A program made the position numbers and the translations under genes. From Chitinophaga sp. Ak27 (GTDB lineage: Bacteria > Bacteroidota > Bacteroidia > Chitinophagales > Chitinophagaceae), in assembly GCF_012726295.1 (NCBI RefSeq), contig NZ_JABAOB010000007.1:370890-434889 (forward strand): DNA of 64,000 nt, written 5' to 3'. Under the pieces are notes generated by a model. That model was given only the letters and a program-made list of their open reading frames with translations. It searched no databases and had not been told where the DNA came from. This document shows, piece by piece, positions 28,012-35,660 of the stretch. Each line of letters begins with the position of its first letter. Position 1 is the stretch's first letter.

Positions 28012-28950
28012 TTATTCTACGTTGATGCTTGTTTCTCCATGTTCGGTATCCGGATAGTGCATATTGGTATTATACTGCAGGAGCAGTGCCAGCATATCTT
28101 CCGGTGCATCGGGGATAGTAGCCATCTGGAAATAGCCATTACGTATAATCATGCCCCGGCTGTTGCCATGGATAGCATATAAGCGACGGAAAGCCGGTAT
28201 ATCCCCGGGCGACAGGTGATATTGTGGCAGCATAGTGGAGGGTGCAGCTCCATGCTGTAGATTAACGCCAATAAAAATGAAGTTGGTGTCTTTGGCGAAT
28301 CGTTGCGCAAGGGCGCAGAAGCTCCGGTAAGTGCGCATGCTGGCGGTATCTGACGGAGCATAGGTTTGAATCACCCACATCTTTTCGCCGGGAGCATTGG
28401 TAAGCAGGCGTCCTCCCTGGCTATTGTATAAAGTAAACGCTGGCGCCGGCTCGCCCTGGCGTACATTGTACCAGATACTGAACAAGGAATCGTATTTCAT
28501 CCGCTGGCGTGCCGGTACTACCAACGCCAGGTCGGCTTTCACTTCTTTCAGTATGCTGTAGTCATCGTTAAGAGCGGTGCGCTCGGCAGCTACGCGTTGA
28601 TAATAAGCCCATCTTACCCGATCGCTCTGTACATTGTAAAGCACATATTTCAGGCGCATGTCGCTGCTGTTGTCGAAGTTGGTGGCAGTTCCTGCCAGGT
28701 GGCGCATCTCAAAAAAGCCGTCCAGGTAGCTATTGATGATGCTGTCATTCCCTTGCCTGGCCAGCAGTGGATTGTCTGGATCCAGCTGCGGCAATAGTTT
28801 GATGGCAGCTTTGCTGGCAGTGGCGCTGTCCCGGGAGCCATCAGCAGCTATTTTGCGCATAGCGGTCAGCTGATTTTGTATACTTGTCCGTTGCGCGGTA
28901 GCAGATAGGCCCCATCCTGCAAGCAGCCATAATAGAAGACTATATTTCAT
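28012..28950 (-). CDS. Secreted thioredoxin-fold protein lacking the CxxC motif
   Basis: The 312-residue product has a signal peptide (ending LSATAQ). A helical first half is followed by a TlpA-like region starting GEPAPAFTLYNSQGGRLLTN. Where TlpA proteins have WCxxC this protein reads TYAPSDTASMRTY, so it cannot be a dithiol reductase of the usual kind. The gene lies 9 bp downstream of a TlpA gene with intact cysteines, and the two are probably co-transcribed. A non-catalytic partner or binding protein is possible. Confidence 0.6.
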   Translation of the reverse strand: MKYSLLLWLLAGWGLSATAQRTSIQNQLTAMRKIAADGSRDSATASKAAIKLLPQLDPDNPLLARQGNDSIINSYLDGFFEMRHLAGTATNFDNSSDMRLKYVLYNVQSDRVRWAYYQRVAAERTALNDDYSILKEVKADLALVVPARQRMKYDSLFSIWYNVRQGEPAPAFTLYNSQGGRLLTNAPGEKMWVIQTYAPSDTASMRTYRSFCALAQRFAKDTNFIFIGVNLQHGAAPSTMLPQYHLSPGDIPAFRRLYAIHGNSRGMIIRNGYFQMATIPDAPEDMLALLLQYNTNMHYPDTEHGETSINVE

Positions 28951-28959
28951 GGATCTTTT

Positions 28960-29970
28960 TTATTTGGTTTGTGCCAATGCTTCTTCCAGCAATTGTTCCA
29001 ACGATTTCCCGGTGCGGTCCCATACGGTAACTACTTTACCATCGGCGCCTATGATCACTGCAAAGGGAACGAAGCCGAATCCAAATACTTTGCGGAAGCC
29101 ATTTTCATCAAATCCTTTGGGGTCGCGAGCCTGCGGCCACGGCATCTGCTCCTGTCCGAGTGCTTTTTTCCAGGCGGCATCTACGGCATCGACGGAAATA
29201 CTGAGAATTTCCACACCCTTTTCATGAAAGGTCTGGTATACCTTTTTGAGATGGGGTATTTCCATGCGGCAGGGGTGGCACCATGAAGCCCAGAAGTCGA
29301 GCATGAGTACTTTGCCACGGAAGCGGTTGTAATTAACGGTATCGCCATTTGCCCCCAGGGCTTTGAAATCGGGTACTACGCGGCCAGGCTGTGATCTCGC
29401 CATAACATCTTCCCGTTGGGTTACCAGTTTGCCATACCAGGATCGCCGTGCATGAGGGCCCATGGCATCCAGGAAAGCTTTTACCCGGGAATAGGGGTAT
29501 TTTCCCCAGTAATTGGCCAGGAAAGCCCCTACCTCAGAATCAGGGTATTTAGCGAGAAATTCCCTGGTACGGTCAGGATTGGAGGGATTCGTCATATCCT
29601 GCAGATAGTACTGGTATTCAGCGTTCAGCTGCCCGCCTTGTAATTGATGGCCATTCAATCCGAAGTAATCCGTTTGCAGCTGGTAACGGGTGTTTTCGAG
29701 GAATACACGCGTAACATTTCCGTTGATGCAAAGGGTAACTGGTTGAGGATAATCCAGTTTCCCTTTTACGATAAACTGATGCCCTTTGATATCGGCTTCC
29801 CCCAGTACGACTTTGTTATCTTCCAGCGCCAGCAGTTTTATCTTACCATATTTTACATCCTTTACGGCGCCTTTGATTTCAAACCCTTGTGCCAGCCCCG
29901 GCAACCGTAGCAGGAACAATAGCAGCGCACAGCAGGCGCTATATCTTATTTTAATCATATTTGTGCGCAT
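28960..29970 (-). CDS. TlpA-family exported disulfide reductase
   Basis: The product has a signal peptide, a DUF4369-like beta domain (FEIKGAVKDVKYGKIKLLAL) and a thioredoxin domain with the active site FWASWCHPCRMEIPHLKK. The cis-proline region is present as FGFVPFAVI. Family members keep periplasmic thiols reduced, for example for cytochrome maturation. Its partner gene without cysteines follows after 9 bp. A later ATG five codons in may be the start. Confidence 0.9.
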   Translation of the reverse strand: MRTNMIKIRYSACCALLLFLLRLPGLAQGFEIKGAVKDVKYGKIKLLALEDNKVVLGEADIKGHQFIVKGKLDYPQPVTLCINGNVTRVFLENTRYQLQTDYFGLNGHQLQGGQLNAEYQYYLQDMTNPSNPDRTREFLAKYPDSEVGAFLANYWGKYPYSRVKAFLDAMGPHARRSWYGKLVTQREDVMARSQPGRVVPDFKALGANGDTVNYNRFRGKVLMLDFWASWCHPCRMEIPHLKKVYQTFHEKGVEILSISVDAVDAAWKKALGQEQMPWPQARDPKGFDENGFRKVFGFGFVPFAVIIGADGKVVTVWDRTGKSLEQLLEEALAQTK

Positions 29971-30098
29971 TTATTAGAGGTAAGACAACGCACTATGCAT
30001 AAAGGGTGAAGGCAATGCAGTAATTCTTTTAAAATAGCCGCATTTTTATGTAAACAGTGAAGCGTTTTAGTAGCCGGGTTAGCAGCTCACGGGGTAGC

Positions 30099-30851
30099 TT
30101 ATAGCTGGAGAGCAGGCAACCCTTCGTGTATCACGGGGGCAATAACAGTAGCGTCGTCGGGTTTCACTTTGCGAACAGAATTTACCGGCCAGCAATCCAG
30201 TTGATCGGCTGGTAACTCATATCGTAATATTTCACGTATATCCGTGTCTGTGAGAGACGGCTTAACCCACTCATCTGCCAGTTCGTTTGTCAGCATCATC
30301 GGCATTCTGCCGGCATTGTCGCCGCCATTATGGATTTGCGCCATTAATGGATTGGCGTTACGCGTTAACAGGGTAAAGGTGGGGATACGCGCTGGTTTAT
30401 CCACATCCCAGGAGTTGGACAACGCCCACAGGCCGGCAATGAAAAAGACTTCCTGTTCCTTTGATTTGATATGGTAAGCTATTTTATTTTTCCATCCGGG
30501 TATCTGCCGGTATTCAAAGAAGCCGGTAGCCGGTATCAGGCAGCGCTGGTGCCGGATAGCATTCCACATGGTGCCATTTTCCAATACTTTTTCACTACGG
30601 GCATTCAGGTACAATTGGCGTTGTCTTTTTACCTTTTCCAGGGTATCTAATAGTTTAGGTATAGGTCCCCAGGTGAATTGTTCCAGTTGCAGGCCATTAC
30701 GATGTGTAATGACCGGCCATTGAGGGTATGACATCCCGATTTTATGCCAGGTGGGGTCAAAGTGAATATCCAGGTTGCCACCGGCTTTCAGCTGGGGCAG
30801 ATATTTGAAAATACTCTCTATGTTGGCACTGAAGGCAATATCGTAACACAT
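30099..30851 (-). CDS. SOS response-associated peptidase / abasic-site DNA-protein crosslinking protein (SRAP, YedK/HMCES type)
   Basis: SRAP proteins covalently trap abasic sites in single-stranded DNA through their N-terminal cysteine. Here Cys2 follows the initiator Met (MCYDIAFSA), and the conserved LNARSEKV and IPATGFFEYR segments supply the catalytic Asn and Glu. The His motif appears as IHNGGDNAGRMPMML, with a longer spacer between IH and RMP than in YedK as I remember it. It is the third gene of a minus-strand cassette that starts with a UmuD-like gene, fitting a role in DNA damage. Confidence 0.92.
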   Translation of the reverse strand: MCYDIAFSANIESIFKYLPQLKAGGNLDIHFDPTWHKIGMSYPQWPVITHRNGLQLEQFTWGPIPKLLDTLEKVKRQRQLYLNARSEKVLENGTMWNAIRHQRCLIPATGFFEYRQIPGWKNKIAYHIKSKEQEVFFIAGLWALSNSWDVDKPARIPTFTLLTRNANPLMAQIHNGGDNAGRMPMMLTNELADEWVKPSLTDTDIREILRYELPADQLDCWPVNSVRKVKPDDATVIAPVIHEGLPALQL

Positions 30852-30857
30852 AATAAT

Positions 30858-31352
30858 TTAGTCGTAGTCTATATCAGATAAAGGTACTTTTATTTCTTCA
30901 TTGGCGTATTTCAGGGAAAAATACAACTCCCCGTAGTGCAGGTATAATTCTGCCTGCACTTCTTCATCCTTGTCCGGCTTCCAGCTGGTTTTGAGAGAAA
31001 TATAGCGTCTTACCGCCGGGTCCATATATAGAGGCGGCTGCCATACTTCCTGCTGTAGCAGTGCTACATATACTTTGTAGCCTTCCGGCTGTGAAGCGGC
31101 GATATATAATTTATCTATTTCTTCCGGGTGGTGCGCCTGGTAGATATATTTCCGGTGGTCAAAACGAATTTCCTGAAAGTGGATGTTGGCTTTGCCTATG
31201 TCTTTATAGGGAGTAATGAGAAATACTTCCCTGATGTGTGTATCTAAATCATTTTGTCCGGCGGCATAGCTTTGCCGGACGAACAACGTAAAGCCGTGAT
31301 TGAGTAAGGCCTTTACCAGTTCAGGCGTTAATAATGCCAGTGGATTATGCAT
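30858..31352 (-). CDS. Hypothetical protein in the UmuD-SRAP cassette
   Basis: This soluble 164-residue protein has no signal peptide, membrane segment or motif that I recognise. It contains several aromatic-rich strands (EIRFDHRKYIYQAHHPEEID, YLHYGELYFSLKYANEEI). It sits 6 bp before the SRAP gene and 19 bp after the UmuD-like gene, so a DNA-repair role is a context inference only. Confidence 0.7.
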   Translation of the reverse strand: MHNPLALLTPELVKALLNHGFTLFVRQSYAAGQNDLDTHIREVFLITPYKDIGKANIHFQEIRFDHRKYIYQAHHPEEIDKLYIAASQPEGYKVYVALLQQEVWQPPLYMDPAVRRYISLKTSWKPDKDEEVQAELYLHYGELYFSLKYANEEIKVPLSDIDYD

Positions 31353-31371
31353 GACGGGCCGGTTTCATGGT

Positions 31372-31794
31372 TTATTTACGCATATCTACAATCACGGCGG
31401 TAACTACGCCCCATACCTGGAAGTCACAGTCTTCCGTGATCACGATCGGCTTATAAAACGCATTTTCCGGATGTAATACCCAGCTACGTCCGGCTTTTAC
31501 CAGTCGTTTCACGGTATATTCCCCGTTTAGCGCCGCTACAATGATATCACCGGTGCCGGGGCGAATGGAGCGGTCTACCACTGCCATGCAGCCATCAGGA
31601 ATATTGGCGTCTGTCATGCTGTCTCCTTTCACTTTAATGATGAAGGAACTGTTGGGATTAGGTTGCAGGATCCGGGAAAGATCTATTTCTTCTTCCTGGT
31701 AATCCAATGCTGGGGTTGGAAACCCTGCGGGTATGCTGGTGTTAACAAACGGCAGGGCTATATCCAACACGCGCCGTTTCAATGCTTCTTCCAT
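31372..31794 (-). CDS. UmuD-like self-cleaving S24 protein
   Basis: The 140-residue product matches UmuD in layout. It has a self-cleavage site Ala23-Gly24 (SIPAGFPTPALDY), the catalytic Ser59 in KGDSMTDANIPDG and Lys96 in GEYTVKRL. There is no N-terminal DNA-binding domain, which separates it from LexA. UmuD normally pairs with UmuC as a lesion-bypass polymerase, but no Y-family polymerase gene follows. Instead an unknown gene and an SRAP gene complete the cassette. Two CTAA-N5-TTAG dyads lie just upstream. Confidence 0.9.
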   Translation of the reverse strand: MEEALKRRVLDIALPFVNTSIPAGFPTPALDYQEEEIDLSRILQPNPNSSFIIKVKGDSMTDANIPDGCMAVVDRSIRPGTGDIIVAALNGEYTVKRLVKAGRSWVLHPENAFYKPIVITEDCDFQVWGVVTAVIVDMRK

Positions 31795-31816
31795 ATAACT
31801 ATCGTTTTAATAAATA

Positions 31817-31829
31817 CTAATAATATTAG
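31817..31829. promoter_or_regulatory. Operator-like dyad 1 (CTAA-N5-TTAG) upstream of the UmuD-like gene
   Basis: The sequence CTAA-TAATA-TTAG lies 23 bp before the gene start. A second copy lies 23 bp away, centre to centre (about two helix turns). A TTTG (minus strand, 31830-31833) lies between them, so a bound repressor would cover a plausible -33 box. Confidence 0.5.
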
Positions 31830-31839
31830 CAAATTAAAA

Positions 31840-31852
31840 CTAAATTTATTAG
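31840..31852. promoter_or_regulatory. Operator-like dyad 2 (CTAA-N5-TTAG) upstream of the UmuD-like gene
   Basis: The sequence CTAA-ATTTA-TTAG extends to seven-base arms AAACTAA / TTAGTTT. With dyad 1 it forms a pair that could be the damage-responsive operator of the cassette. The surrounding gap (31795-32124) is AT-rich and otherwise shows no gene. Confidence 0.5.
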
Positions 31853-32124
31853 TTTAAAAAATCAATTAACAGATCGTTTACAACGCCGCAAAATCAGGCT
31901 GGATGCTAATAAACAGCAAATCAGCAAAATGTGTAAAGAAAGTGCTAAACCAGGCGCAGTCAGATTTTTTTGATATTACAACCCGTCAGGCGAAAGTGGT
32001 GAAAATACTTATCTAGATAAGTGTTTTTAATAATATGTAATTAAAAATATATCTTTACAGCGTTCTGAAACGATACCTGTTACGTATTGCAAGCATAGTT
32101 TTTTGATCCTTAAACCAAATACCA

Positions 32125-33093
32125 ATGAAAAGAACTTTGTTACCCCTGTTAGCGGGCTTTTTAGCTTTTTACTCCTGTACTGTTAGCAAGGGAGACGATA
32201 TTATTCCAAATCCTAAAACAGACTCCGTACATATAGATTCAGTTCCACGGTTGTTATCTTCCCCTGTCGCTTTTTCAAGAAAGTATACCAACGTAGTGGA
32301 TATGTTCGGGCAAAGTGTTACCAACACACTCATACACCGCACCTGGTCGCCACTAACCGGATGGTCTGCCTGGGAAAACCTGGGAGGTAATATTACCTCA
32401 CAACCTGCAGTGGCTTCTTTCGGCACTCATTCGTTATTGATATATGCAAAGAGCGCCACTAATACCATCATAGAAAGAAGATGGACGGATTCAACAGGGT
32501 GGTCAACGTGGACAGACCTGGGAGGAGTACTTACTTCAGCCCCGGCGGCCGTTTGTAAGGATAGTATAAGTATCAACATCTTTGCACGGGGAGTTAATAA
32601 TAATCTCATGCAGCGATATACGATGGCTACCACTACGACCTGGTCAAACTGGCAGGACCTGGGCGGAACGATTACCTCTGCTCCGGCAACGGCAGCCACC
32701 GCCGCTAATATCTTATATGTATTTGCAAAAGGAGCTAATAACAATCTTATGCTCAAAAAATGGGTATTGGGCGAAGATTGGCACCAGTGGGCAGATCTGG
32801 GCGGATCTATCATATCCGGTCCAACTACCGTTTCACGGGCTCCGTTAACCATAAATATATACGCACAGCGTTCAGATAATGCATTAGGGCAGCTTTATAA
32901 TACTGTAGCAGCTGTAACAGATACCTGGTCAGGCTGGCAAACACTGGGTGGTAGCATCATAGGCACGCCCACAGTAGCTGCAAGGTCAACTAGTAGCCTT
33001 AATATCTACGCACCAGGATCCAATGGCAATATGGTACAGATATCATGGCAAAGTGGCCTGGATTGGTCTGCATGGTCCAATGTGCCTAACTAA
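32125..33093 (+). CDS. Lipoprotein with PLL/tectonin-like lectin propeller
   Basis: The 322-residue lipoprotein (lipobox YSC, Cys18) has six repeats of about 48 residues. Each has a core such as GWSAWENLGG, GWSTWTDLGG, TWSNWQDLGG, DWHQWADLGG or TWSGWQTLGG, and each is followed by S-x-PA and a strand like NIFARGVNNNLMQR. This is the pattern of beta-propeller lectins of the PLL/tectonin kind, which bind sugars between blades. It is probably surface exposed. No enzyme neighbours it. Confidence 0.7.
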   Translation: MKRTLLPLLAGFLAFYSCTVSKGDDIIPNPKTDSVHIDSVPRLLSSPVAFSRKYTNVVDMFGQSVTNTLIHRTWSPLTGWSAWENLGGNITSQPAVASFGTHSLLIYAKSATNTIIERRWTDSTGWSTWTDLGGVLTSAPAAVCKDSISINIFARGVNNNLMQRYTMATTTTWSNWQDLGGTITSAPATAATAANILYVFAKGANNNLMLKKWVLGEDWHQWADLGGSIISGPTTVSRAPLTINIYAQRSDNALGQLYNTVAAVTDTWSGWQTLGGSIIGTPTVAARSTSSLNIYAPGSNGNMVQISWQSGLDWSAWSNVPN

Positions 33094-33113
33094 TTAATAG
33101 TTTCCAGCCATTG

Positions 33114-33165
33114 AAAAATAAGGTGAAAATGGAAAGTGATACTTTCTGTTTTTACCTTATTTTTT
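33114..33165 (+). terminator. Terminator after the lectin lipoprotein
   Basis: Outer arms AATAAGGTGAAAA and TTTTTACCTTATT (one mismatch) with an inner GAAAGT / ACTTTC pair form a long hairpin followed by TTTT. Confidence 0.7.
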
Positions 33166-33197
33166 ATGGTTATTTTTTTTGCAGCATAGCCAGGTTA

Positions 33198-33285
33198 TTA
33201 TTTCCGGATAATCATCTTCCCGGTATCATCCTTTAGCACCAACATTCTGCCGGGAGATAGATAAGTACTAATATTTATTTGATGA
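33198..33285 (-). pseudogene. Possible remnant of a T9SS C-terminal sorting domain
   Basis: A minus-strand frame ending at the stop at 33198-33200 reads INISTYLSPGRMLVLKDDTG followed by KMIIRK. That resembles the end of type A sorting domains of the type IX secretion system (strand, (L)xPGxY, strand, K-rich end). No start codon or upstream domain is present, so it would be a deletion remnant between the lectin gene and the his promoter. The match is short and could be chance. Confidence 0.35.
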
Positions 33286-33305
33286 CAACAATTCAAAAAA
33301 AATCC

Positions 33306-33335
33306 TTTGATTTATCATTTTCCTTACTATTTTTG
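33306..33335 (+). promoter_or_regulatory. Probable promoter of the his operon
   Basis: TTTG (33306-33309) and TATTTTTG (33328-33335) match the Bacteroidota -33/-7 consensus with an 18-base spacer. The -7 box ends only 10 bases before the leader-peptide ATG, which implies a very short untranslated start. Confidence 0.65.
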
Positions 33336-33345
33336 TACCCGAATT

Positions 33346-33399
33346 ATGAAGACAAACATACATATACATCATCACCATCATATCTTACCAGCACGGTAG
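33346..33399 (+). CDS. hisL: Histidine operon leader peptide
   Basis: This 17-codon frame encodes MKTNIHIHHHHHILPAR, with six histidines in seven codons after the first His. A hairpin and terminator follow, and hisG begins 89 bp after its stop. Stalling of the ribosome at the His codons would be the sensing step. The symbol follows use in enteric bacteria; the gene itself is recognised from this layout only. Confidence 0.85.
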   Translation: MKTNIHIHHHHHILPAR

Positions 33400-33475
33400 G
33401 CAGGGGATGATTTTTTGTATATCACTATATTACATCATCAACAGGGGCTTACCGAAGAGGTAAGCCCCTTTTTTT
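33384..33475 (+). promoter_or_regulatory. Histidine attenuator (pause, antiterminator and terminator hairpins)
   Basis: Four RNA segments can pair in alternative ways. Segment 1, CTTACC (33384-33389), pairs with segment 2, GGTAGG (33395-33400). Segment 2, GGTAGGC (33395-33401), pairs with GCTTACC in segment 3 (33447-33453). Segment 3, GGGGCTTACC (33444-33453), pairs with segment 4, GGTAAGCCCC (33459-33468), which is followed by seven T. A ribosome stalled on the His codons covers segment 1, frees segment 2 for the antiterminator and lets hisG be transcribed. Confidence 0.85.
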
Positions 33476-33488
33476 ATTTTTACCCAGG

Positions 33489-34343
33489 ATGAAATTAAAA
33501 ATTGCAATCCAGAAATCAGGCCGCCTGCACGACGATTCCATCAAGTTGCTGAAGGAATGCGGCATCGACATCAACAATGGTGTGAACAAGCTGAAAACAG
33601 AAGCGACCAACTTCCCGCTGGAAGTGTTTTTCCTGCGCGATGATGATATTCCTCAATACATTGAAGATGGTGTAGCCGATATCGGCATCGTGGGTGAGAA
33701 TGTAGTACTGGAAAAACAAAAACAGGTAAACATTGTACAGAAGCTGGGATTCGGCAAATGCCGCTTATCCATGGCGGTGGAAAAATCGGTGGATTACACG
33801 TCTGTAAAAGACCTGCAAAACAAAAGAATTGCTACCAGCTATCCTGTAATAGTAGAAGATTTTCTGAAACGCAATGGTATCACCGCAGAAATACACGAAA
33901 TCAGCGGTTCGGTAGAAATAGCGCCGGGCATAGGTTTGGCAGATGCTATCTGCGACCTGGTGAGCAGTGGTTCTACCTTATTCATGAACGGCCTGAAAGA
34001 AGTAGAAACTGTATTGAAATCAGAAGCCGTACTGGCCGCCTGTCACCAACTTACAGCTGAGCAACAGGTACTGCTCGATAAACTACTGTTCCGTATCCAG
34101 GCGGTGAGAAAGGCGAAGAATAATAAATACATCCTGCTCAATGCACCCAATGATAAACTGAATGAAATTATTGGCCTGCTACCAGGTATGAAAAGCCCCA
34201 CCGTACTGCCATTGGCAGAAGCTGGCTGGAGCTCTGTGCACTCTGTGCTCAATGAAAATGATTTCTGGGATATCATCGAAAGCTTGAAAGAAGCTGGCGC
34301 ACAAGGTATCCTGGTGGTGCCCATCGAAAAAATGGTGATCTGA
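33489..34343 (+). CDS. hisG: ATP phosphoribosyltransferase (long form)
   Basis: The enzyme joins ATP and PRPP, the first step of histidine synthesis. The N-terminal KIAIQKSGRLHDDSIKLLKE, the DIGIVGENVVLEK segment and the PRPP loop (DLVSSGSTLFMNGLKEVE) are present. The 284-residue length and C-terminal ACT-like domain (NAPNDKLNEIIGLLPGMKSP) mark the long form, which is feedback-inhibited by histidine. It is the first structural gene after the attenuator. Confidence 0.97.
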   Translation: MKLKIAIQKSGRLHDDSIKLLKECGIDINNGVNKLKTEATNFPLEVFFLRDDDIPQYIEDGVADIGIVGENVVLEKQKQVNIVQKLGFGKCRLSMAVEKSVDYTSVKDLQNKRIATSYPVIVEDFLKRNGITAEIHEISGSVEIAPGIGLADAICDLVSSGSTLFMNGLKEVETVLKSEAVLAACHQLTAEQQVLLDKLLFRIQAVRKAKNNKYILLNAPNDKLNEIIGLLPGMKSPTVLPLAEAGWSSVHSVLNENDFWDIIESLKEAGAQGILVVPIEKMVI

Positions 34344-34354
34344 TAAAAGAGTCA

Positions 34355-35638
34355 ATGATGCAAACAATTAGGTTTCCGGAAAAAAATACCTGGGCAGCCC
34401 TGCTGCAAAGACCAGTAATGGACACTTCCGCGCTGGAACAGAAAGTGAGTAACATCCTGCAGGAAGTACGCGACAATGGTGACCAGGCCATCAGAAAATT
34501 TGCCGCCGAATTTGATAAGGTAACCCTGGAAAATATCCAGGTGCCAGCTGCCGCTTTTGCCGCAGCAGAAGCGGTACTGGAGCCCGCACTGAAAGCGGCT
34601 ATCCAGCAGGCCGCCAAAAATATTACCACCTTCCACCGCGCACAGCAGGAAAAAGTGCAGGTAATTGAAACTATGCCAGGCGTGCAGTGCTGGCGTAAGC
34701 CCGTGGCCATCCAAAAGGTAGGCTTATATATTCCCGGTGGATCAGCCCCTTTGTTTTCCACCATCCTCATGCTGGGCATTCCAGCCATGATAGCGGGTTG
34801 TAAAGAAGTGATACTGTGTACGCCCTCCCTGCACCCGGCTATCCTCTATACTGCACAGTTGGTAGGCATTGAAAAAGTATTTACTATCGGCGGGGTACAG
34901 GCCATCGGCGCTATGGCATATGGTACGGAGTCCGTACCACAGGTATATAAGATCTTTGGCCCCGGTAATCAATATGTGACCTGCGCCAAGCAGCTGGTCA
35001 ATAAAAGCGGGGTAGCCATCGATATGCCGGCAGGCCCTTCAGAAGTAGCTGTACTGGCGGATGATAGCTGTATCCCTGATTTTGTGGCAGCCGACCTGTT
35101 ATCACAGGCAGAACACGGCCCCGATAGCCAGGTAGTACTGGTAACCACCAGCGAAAGTGTCATCACCAACGTCGCCAACGCCCTACATACCCAGCTGGAA
35201 AAACTGCCCCGTAAAGGCATTGCCACGGCCGCGCTGGATAATAGCAAAATTATCCTGGTGAAAGATATCGATACCGCCATAGATATGTTGAACGCATATG
35301 CCCCGGAACACCTTATCTTAGCTTGTAATGGCGCTGAAAACCTGGCAGACAGGGTGACCGATGCTGGGTCCGTCTTCATGGGTAACTACACTCCTGAAAG
35401 TGCAGGCGACTACGCATCCGGTACCAACCATACACTGCCTACCAATGGTTATGCCCGCGCCTATAGTGGCGTATCGCTGGACAGTTTCGTGAAGAAAATC
35501 ACTTTCCAGCAGATTTCGCCGGAAGGGCTGCAAAACATTGGCGCCACCATCGAAGCCATGGCTGCAGCAGAGGGACTGGAAGCACATAAAAACGCCGTGA
35601 CCGTAAGATTACAGCAACTGGAAACATCCAACTCATAA
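34355..35638 (+). CDS. hisD: Histidinol dehydrogenase
   Basis: This zinc enzyme oxidises histidinol to histidine in two NAD-dependent steps. Family motifs are YIPGGSAPLFSTILMLGIPA, FGPGNQYVTCAKQLV, MPAGPSEVAVLADD and the late GNYTPESAGDYASGTNHTLP with active-site acidic and His residues. The 427-residue length is normal. It follows hisG by 11 bp. Confidence 0.97.
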   Translation: MMQTIRFPEKNTWAALLQRPVMDTSALEQKVSNILQEVRDNGDQAIRKFAAEFDKVTLENIQVPAAAFAAAEAVLEPALKAAIQQAAKNITTFHRAQQEKVQVIETMPGVQCWRKPVAIQKVGLYIPGGSAPLFSTILMLGIPAMIAGCKEVILCTPSLHPAILYTAQLVGIEKVFTIGGVQAIGAMAYGTESVPQVYKIFGPGNQYVTCAKQLVNKSGVAIDMPAGPSEVAVLADDSCIPDFVAADLLSQAEHGPDSQVVLVTTSESVITNVANALHTQLEKLPRKGIATAALDNSKIILVKDIDTAIDMLNAYAPEHLILACNGAENLADRVTDAGSVFMGNYTPESAGDYASGTNHTLPTNGYARAYSGVSLDSFVKKITFQQISPEGLQNIGATIEAMAAAEGLEAHKNAVTVRLQQLETSNS

Positions 35639-35660
35639 TAATCACCTAATTACAATCGAT

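Noticed and set aside
33361..33381. CAT/CAC run as a simple sequence repeat
   Set aside because: It lies in frame in a short ORF followed by pairing segments and a terminator before hisG, which fits a His leader much better than a random repeat.
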